Source: Ciceribacter lividus
GTDB taxonomy: Bacteria > Pseudomonadota > Alphaproteobacteria > Rhizobiales > Rhizobiaceae
Length of the DNA stretch: 64,000 nucleotides
NCBI RefSeq assembly: GCF_003337715.1
Contig: NZ_QPIX01000004.1
Span: 186,001 to 250,000, forward strand
Direction of reading: 5' to 3'
The notes beneath the pieces are model-generated. The model did not search any database. It was not told the DNA's origin and saw nothing but the letters and a program-made list of their open reading frames with translations. Position numbers and translations under genes: made by a program. Of the stretch, positions 59,960-64,000 are shown piece after piece (position 1 is the first letter of the stretch; the number at the start of each line of letters is the position of its first letter).

Positions 59960-61976
59960 GCCCGCGACACCTGTCACGCCTGGCGTGGGCGGCTCCTCGA
60001 TCCGCTTTCGCCTGCTTGCAATCGCGCTGTTGCCGACACTTGTCATACTGCCCGTGCTGCTTGCCGTCACCATGGCGCGATGGGAAGCCAAGTTCGATGC
60101 GCTTCTGACCTCCAAGGTGAATGGCGATCTCACGATCGCGCACCAGTATCTGTCCCGGATTCTCGAAAACACCGGCGAGCACCTGAAGGCACTCACGGAC
60201 TCGGCCGGTTTCCGCGACATCGTCGCCCGTGACGGGGCTGCCGCACTGCCGGCATTTCTCGAAGAAAACCGAAAGCGGCTCGGGCTGGATTTCCTGATGG
60301 TCGCAGGTGACGAAGGGCCATTCGCCGCCTCTCCACCGCTGGGAACCGTCGCGCCGATCCGCAGCGACTGGCCGGTCGTGCAGGCGGCGCTCTCTGGTCG
60401 TGCCAGCACGGCGATCGACATCTTCACCAACGAAGAACTGGCGGCGATCTCCTCCAACCTGGCGTCCCAAGCGCGGCTGGAGCTTGTGCCGACGCCGAAC
60501 GCGCTTCCGACCGACCGGTCCTCCGAAAGTCGGGGCATGGTCGTCCATTCCGCGAGCCCCGCTTTCGTGCCGGGCCAGGGAACCGTCGCGCTGGTCGGCG
60601 GAATCCTGCTCAACCAGAACCTCGTGTTCATCGACACGATCAACGATCTCGTCTACCGCGAAGCCAGCCTTCCGACTGGCAGCCGCGGAACGGCGACGCT
60701 GTTTCTCGACGACGTTCGCATCAGTACGAATGTCCGGCTCTTCGAGGACAAACGGGCGCTCGGCACACGGGTATCTAAGGCGGTCCGCGAGGCGGTGCTC
60801 GACCAAGGTCGTGTCTGGCTCGACAGCGCCTTTGTCGTCAACGATTGGTATGTTTCCGCCTACGAGCCGATCAGCGACAGCTACGGCAAGCGGGTCGGCA
60901 TGCTCTATGTCGGCTTCCTGGAAGCGCCGTTTGCACGCGCCAAAACGGAGACTCTGATCGGTATCGGTCTTGCATTCCTTGCCGTGACCGGCGCCAGTGT
61001 TCCGATCTTTCTGCGCTGGGCACGAGGAATCTTCAAGCCGCTCGAGCGCATGACGGCCACCATCGGCAGGGTGGAGGAGGGGGATCTCGGTGCACGTACC
61101 GGCCTTGCACGTGCCGACGACGAGATCGGCCGCGTCGCACACCATCTCGATACCCTGCTGGATCAGGTCCAACAACGTGATCGCGAACTCCGGGCCTGGA
61201 ACGATGAACTCAATGCCCGGGTGGCGGCCAGGACGCATGAACTCGAAATCGCCAACAGGCAGCTCGAGGCGACCACGAAGCAACTGATCATGTCCGAGAA
61301 GCTTGCTGCCATCGGTGAAATCACGGCCGGGGTCGCCCACGAGATCAACAATCCCATAGCGGTCATGCAGGGCAATCTCGATGTGGTTCGCAGCGTTCTC
61401 GCTGCCGAGAGCGAAGGCGTCGCGACCGAGTTTCGTCTCATCGATGAACAGATTCACCGCATCAGCCAGATCGTGACGAAACTCCTGCAGTTCGCGAAGC
61501 CCGAGGAATATGCCGGCTATGTCGAGCGGCACGCGGTGGCCGATGTGGTCTCTGATTGTCTGCCGCTCGTGCAGCACCTGCTGAACAAGGGTGCTATCGG
61601 GGTCTCGCGGGAGGATGCGGCCACGCGCCGGATACTGATGAACCGCACGGAGCTGCAGCAAGTGCTGGTGAACCTCATCGTCAACGCCATCCACGCGATG
61701 CCGGACGGCGGGACGCTGACGCTGAAGAGTCGAGACGAGGATCGCGAGGGACGGCGGGGTGTTGCCATCGAGGTGACGGATACCGGCGTCGGGATGACAC
61801 CCGACGTACTGCACCGCATCTTCGATCCTTTCTTTACTACCAAACGGCAGGGCGGAACCGGTCTTGGCCTGTCGATCAGTCAAACGCTGGTTACGCGACA
61901 GGGCGGCAGCCTGACCGCCGAGAGCCGTCCGGGAGCAGGAACCACCTTTACGATCTGGCTTCCAGAAGCGGATTGA
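59952..61976 (+). CDS. Membrane sensor histidine kinase
   Basis: This 674-residue kinase has a transmembrane helix at about 20-42, a periplasmic sensor of about 290 residues (Cache-type by size and layout), a second helix at about 333-355, then HAMP (GIFKPLERMTATIGRVEEGDLGARTG) and a short coiled coil. The H box HEINNPIAV has phosphoacceptor His463. The N box LVNLIVNAIHAMPDGG, G1 DTGVGMTPD, F FDPFFTTK and G2 GGTGLGLSIS are intact. ATG 59952 overlaps the regulator stop codon by 6 nt. The ligand is inferred to be a small carboxylate. Confidence 0.92.
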   Translation: MSKPATPVTPGVGGSSIRFRLLAIALLPTLVILPVLLAVTMARWEAKFDALLTSKVNGDLTIAHQYLSRILENTGEHLKALTDSAGFRDIVARDGAAALPAFLEENRKRLGLDFLMVAGDEGPFAASPPLGTVAPIRSDWPVVQAALSGRASTAIDIFTNEELAAISSNLASQARLELVPTPNALPTDRSSESRGMVVHSASPAFVPGQGTVALVGGILLNQNLVFIDTINDLVYREASLPTGSRGTATLFLDDVRISTNVRLFEDKRALGTRVSKAVREAVLDQGRVWLDSAFVVNDWYVSAYEPISDSYGKRVGMLYVGFLEAPFARAKTETLIGIGLAFLAVTGASVPIFLRWARGIFKPLERMTATIGRVEEGDLGARTGLARADDEIGRVAHHLDTLLDQVQQRDRELRAWNDELNARVAARTHELEIANRQLEATTKQLIMSEKLAAIGEITAGVAHEINNPIAVMQGNLDVVRSVLAAESEGVATEFRLIDEQIHRISQIVTKLLQFAKPEEYAGYVERHAVADVVSDCLPLVQHLLNKGAIGVSREDAATRRILMNRTELQQVLVNLIVNAIHAMPDGGTLTLKSRDEDREGRRGVAIEVTDTGVGMTPDVLHRIFDPFFTTKRQGGTGLGLSISQTLVTRQGGSLTAESRPGAGTTFTIWLPEAD

Positions 61977-61989
61977 AGACATTCTGCCC

Positions 61990-62025
61990 GGACAAAATGT
62001 CGCACACAATCCGGACAAAATGTCC
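61990..62025 (+). promoter_or_regulatory. Tandem activator-binding palindromes upstream of the OFA transporter
   Basis: GGACAAAATGTC (61990-62001) and GGACAAAATGTCC (62013-62025) repeat 23 bp apart, about two helical turns. Each has GGACA and TGTCC half-sites around AAA (the last base differs in copy one). They lie 53-88 bp before the -24 element, the usual place for NtrC-family enhancers, directly after the kinase gene. Confidence 0.75.
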
Positions 62026-62077
62026 AAATTTCCGAGTAGGCGCGGCCTAACACATTGAAAAACGTCAAGTCGTCTCC

Positions 62078-62093
62078 TGGCACACGGGTTGCA
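62078..62093 (+). promoter_or_regulatory. Sigma54 promoter (-24/-12) of the OFA transporter gene
   Basis: TGGCACACGGGTTGCA has the invariant GG (62079-62080) and GC (62091-62092) 10 nt apart and matches TGGCAC-N5-TTGCA. Transcription would start near 62105, leaving a leader of about 170 nt to the ATG. Confidence 0.88.
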
Positions 62094-62273
62094 ACGTAAC
62101 CTTTGCTTCCGGCGCGCTGTCTGACATCGAGCCACCGGAAGCGGGAGAGCGACTCGCTTGCGCGACATCGCTGGGGAGGCAGTACGTGCATCGGTTCCAT
62201 GGATCGGAACTGATGTCAGTCTGCAAGCAGATGGATCCGCCGGCTTCGACCGGGGGAAGGGAGGAGAATAGAA

Positions 62274-63926
62274 ATGTCTGTTAGCACGGAAACACTAACC
62301 GGCGGTTATGGTGCGGGTCTGCTCGACCGCGAGCGCATCATCGCGAAGCCGGGCTTCAATCGCTGGCTGGTGCCGCCGGCGGCACTTGCCATTCATCTCT
62401 GCATCGGCATGGCCTACGGCTTCTCGGTGTTTTGGCTGCCGCTCACAAAGTCGATCGGGATTACGGCGCCTGTCGCCTGTCCGGATATGACCCTGGCCAC
62501 GGCGCTCTTCACGACCAGCTGCGACTGGCGCGTCAGCGATCTCGGCTGGATGTATACCCTGTTTTTCGTGCTTCTCGGCAGCTCGGCGGCCATATGGGGT
62601 GGCTGGCTTGAGCGTGCTGGCCCGCGCAAGGCGGGCTTCGTAGCGGCCTGCTGCTGGTGCGGCGGGATTGTCCTCGCTGCGATCGGTGTCATCTTCCACC
62701 AGCTCTGGCTGATGTGGATTGGTGCGGGCGTCATCGGAGGTATCGGCCTTGGGCTCGGTTACATCTCGCCGGTCTCGACACTGATCAAGTGGTTCCCGGA
62801 CCGCCGCGGCATGGCTACCGGCATGGCAATCATGGGCTTCGGCGGCGGTGCGATGATCGGAGCACCATTGGCCAACATGCTGATGAACACCTTCAAGAGC
62901 GATACCTCGGTCGGCGTGTGGCAAACCTTCATCGTCATCGCCGCGATCTATTTCGTCTTCATGATGGGCGGTGCTTTCGGCTATCGCATTCCGCCCGCCG
63001 GTTGGCGCCCTGAAGGCTGGCAGCCGAAAGTCACCGGCAATGCGATGATTACGCACGGCCATGTCCATCTGCGCGACGCGCACAAGACGCCGCAGTTCTG
63101 GCTGATCTGGGCCGTACTGACGCTCAACGTTTCCGCCGGTATCGGGGTGATCGGTATGGCCTCGCCGATGCTGCAGGAAATCTTCGCCGGTTCGCTGATC
63201 GGTGTTCCGGAACTGAAGTTTGCCGATCTCAGCAAGGAACAACTGGCTGCCGTCGCCGCGATCGCTGCCGGGTTCACCGGACTGCTGTCGTTGTTCAACA
63301 TTGGCGGACGGTTCTTCTGGGCATCACTCTCTGACAAGATCGGGCGCAAGAACACCTATTACGTCTTCTTCCTGCTCGGCATCCTGCTCTATGCCTCGGC
63401 ACCATGGGCGGCCGGCATCGGCAGCAAAGTGTACTTCGTGGCGGCCTTCTGCGTCATTCTCTCCATGTATGGCGGCGGCTTCTCAACCATCCCCGCCTAT
63501 CTTGCAGACATTTTCGGAACGCAGTTCGTGGGCGCAATCCATGGCCGCCTTCTGACAGCATGGGCCACGGCAGGCATCATCGGGCCGGTCGTCGTCAACT
63601 ACATCCGGGAGGCACAGATCGCTGCCGGCATTCCCCGCGCACAGGTGTACGATTTCACCATGTACATCCTGGCCGGCATGCTGGCGTTGGGGCTCATTGC
63701 CAACGCGCTGGTCAGGCCGCTCTCCGACAAGTGGTTCATGTCGGACGACGAAGTCGCGGCCCTGCAGGCCAAAACCCAGGCAAGCAATGCCGGCCCGACC
63801 GGCTCCTTCGGGATCGGCAAGGGTGGGTTCGACGGAAAGGCGCTGGCCGCCTGGGCCGTCATCGGTCTCCCGATCCTCTGGGGTGTCTGGATCACGCTGC
63901 AGAAGACCTTCGTGCTCTTCAGCTGA
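62274..63926 (+). CDS. OFA-family (oxalate/formate antiporter-like) MFS transporter
   Basis: This 550-residue transporter has about 12 MFS helices (e.g. LVPPAALAIHLCIGMAYGFSVF, GGIGLGLGYISPVSTLIKWFPDRRGMATGMAIMGFGGGA, and NIGGRFFWASLSDKIGRKNTYY), matching the OxlT/OFA branch. A C-terminal extension contains one more helix (residues about 521-550) resembling the separate MFS small subunit found beside many OFA genes. GGGAGGAGAATAG precedes the ATG. Expression depends on the sigma54 promoter upstream. Oxalate, formate or another small carboxylate is the likely substrate; no oxalate-catabolic gene is in the window. Confidence 0.9.
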   Translation: MSVSTETLTGGYGAGLLDRERIIAKPGFNRWLVPPAALAIHLCIGMAYGFSVFWLPLTKSIGITAPVACPDMTLATALFTTSCDWRVSDLGWMYTLFFVLLGSSAAIWGGWLERAGPRKAGFVAACCWCGGIVLAAIGVIFHQLWLMWIGAGVIGGIGLGLGYISPVSTLIKWFPDRRGMATGMAIMGFGGGAMIGAPLANMLMNTFKSDTSVGVWQTFIVIAAIYFVFMMGGAFGYRIPPAGWRPEGWQPKVTGNAMITHGHVHLRDAHKTPQFWLIWAVLTLNVSAGIGVIGMASPMLQEIFAGSLIGVPELKFADLSKEQLAAVAAIAAGFTGLLSLFNIGGRFFWASLSDKIGRKNTYYVFFLLGILLYASAPWAAGIGSKVYFVAAFCVILSMYGGGFSTIPAYLADIFGTQFVGAIHGRLLTAWATAGIIGPVVVNYIREAQIAAGIPRAQVYDFTMYILAGMLALGLIANALVRPLSDKWFMSDDEVAALQAKTQASNAGPTGSFGIGKGGFDGKALAAWAVIGLPILWGVWITLQKTFVLFS

Positions 63927-63955
63927 GCCTGGCTAAAGAAGAGACTCTTCGTGGG

Positions 63956-63979
63956 GAGGCGGGCTGAAAAGTCCGCCTC
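63956..63979 (+). terminator. Hairpin after the OFA transporter
   Basis: GAGGCGG (63956-63962) pairs with CCGCCTC (63973-63979) over a 10-nt loop, followed by TCTTGC. This is a modest terminator 30 nt after the stop. Confidence 0.55.
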
Positions 63980-64000
63980 TCTTGCATTCGCCTCAGTTGA

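Overview
The window is a gene-dense, high-GC chromosomal segment from an alphaproteobacterium of the Rhizobiaceae, most like Ensifer/Sinorhizobium or a near relative. The supporting evidence is the gene content and order: hemC-hemD-mitofilin-like-hemY, sdhCDAB followed by an Omp19-type lipoprotein and zapE, mdh-sucCDAB-lpd, an F1-only ATP synthase cluster atpHAGDC with the F0 genes elsewhere, and an fdsGBACD formate dehydrogenase operon. I recognise no tRNA, rRNA, CRISPR array, insertion sequence, integrase island or phage gene. No intergenic stretch exceeds 300 bases.

Layout. 1-9.5 kb: the end of a drug-efflux MFS gene, dcp-type M3 peptidase, Tat-exported PhoD phosphatase, typA, a GNAT acetyltransferase, a secreted hypothetical protein, ppa, and small conserved yggU- and yggT-type genes. 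9.6-20.5 kb: an MFS exporter; a minus-strand block hemC-hemD-mitofilin-like-hemY-terB-like-glutamine amidotransferase; then divergent tsaD-gpsA-yciI-EVE-methyltransferase. 20.8-37.5 kb: a central-carbon block with succinate dehydrogenase (sdhCDAB), Omp19-like protease inhibitor, zapE, malate dehydrogenase, succinyl-CoA synthetase and the 2-oxoglutarate dehydrogenase complex (sucA, sucB, lpd). A LysE exporter, a secreted hypothetical and an SDR gene sit between sucB and lpd. 37.5-44.5 kb: cytochrome b561, DUF2867, TraB/GumN, xerC, an acyltransferase, priA and a small membrane protein. 44.8-49.8 kb: atpHAGDC with a strong terminator. 49.9-50.8 kb: an L-lactate dehydrogenase paralogous to mdh.

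50.9-63.9 kb is the most regulated part: an ArsR repressor with a BigR/SqrR-like cysteine pair, an OxyR-like LysR regulator, the molybdenum-dependent NAD formate dehydrogenase fdsGBACD, then a sigma54-dependent response regulator, a membrane sensor kinase and an oxalate/formate-family (OFA) MFS transporter. The transporter has a near-perfect -24/-12 sigma54 promoter with two tandem palindromes upstream, so the two-component pair very probably controls it. The LysR regulator has an ATAG-N7-CTAT palindrome ahead of fdsG. Together this looks like a one-carbon/C2-acid unit: sense a carboxylate outside the cell, import it, and oxidise formate to CO2 with NADH production.

The main candidates for new biology are the two-component/sigma54/OFA transporter circuit, an unusual sucA translation-initiation region in which a hairpin separates the Shine-Dalgarno sequence from the start codon, and the redox-type ArsR protein in a formate/lactate neighbourhood. 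Everything else is conserved rhizobial housekeeping.
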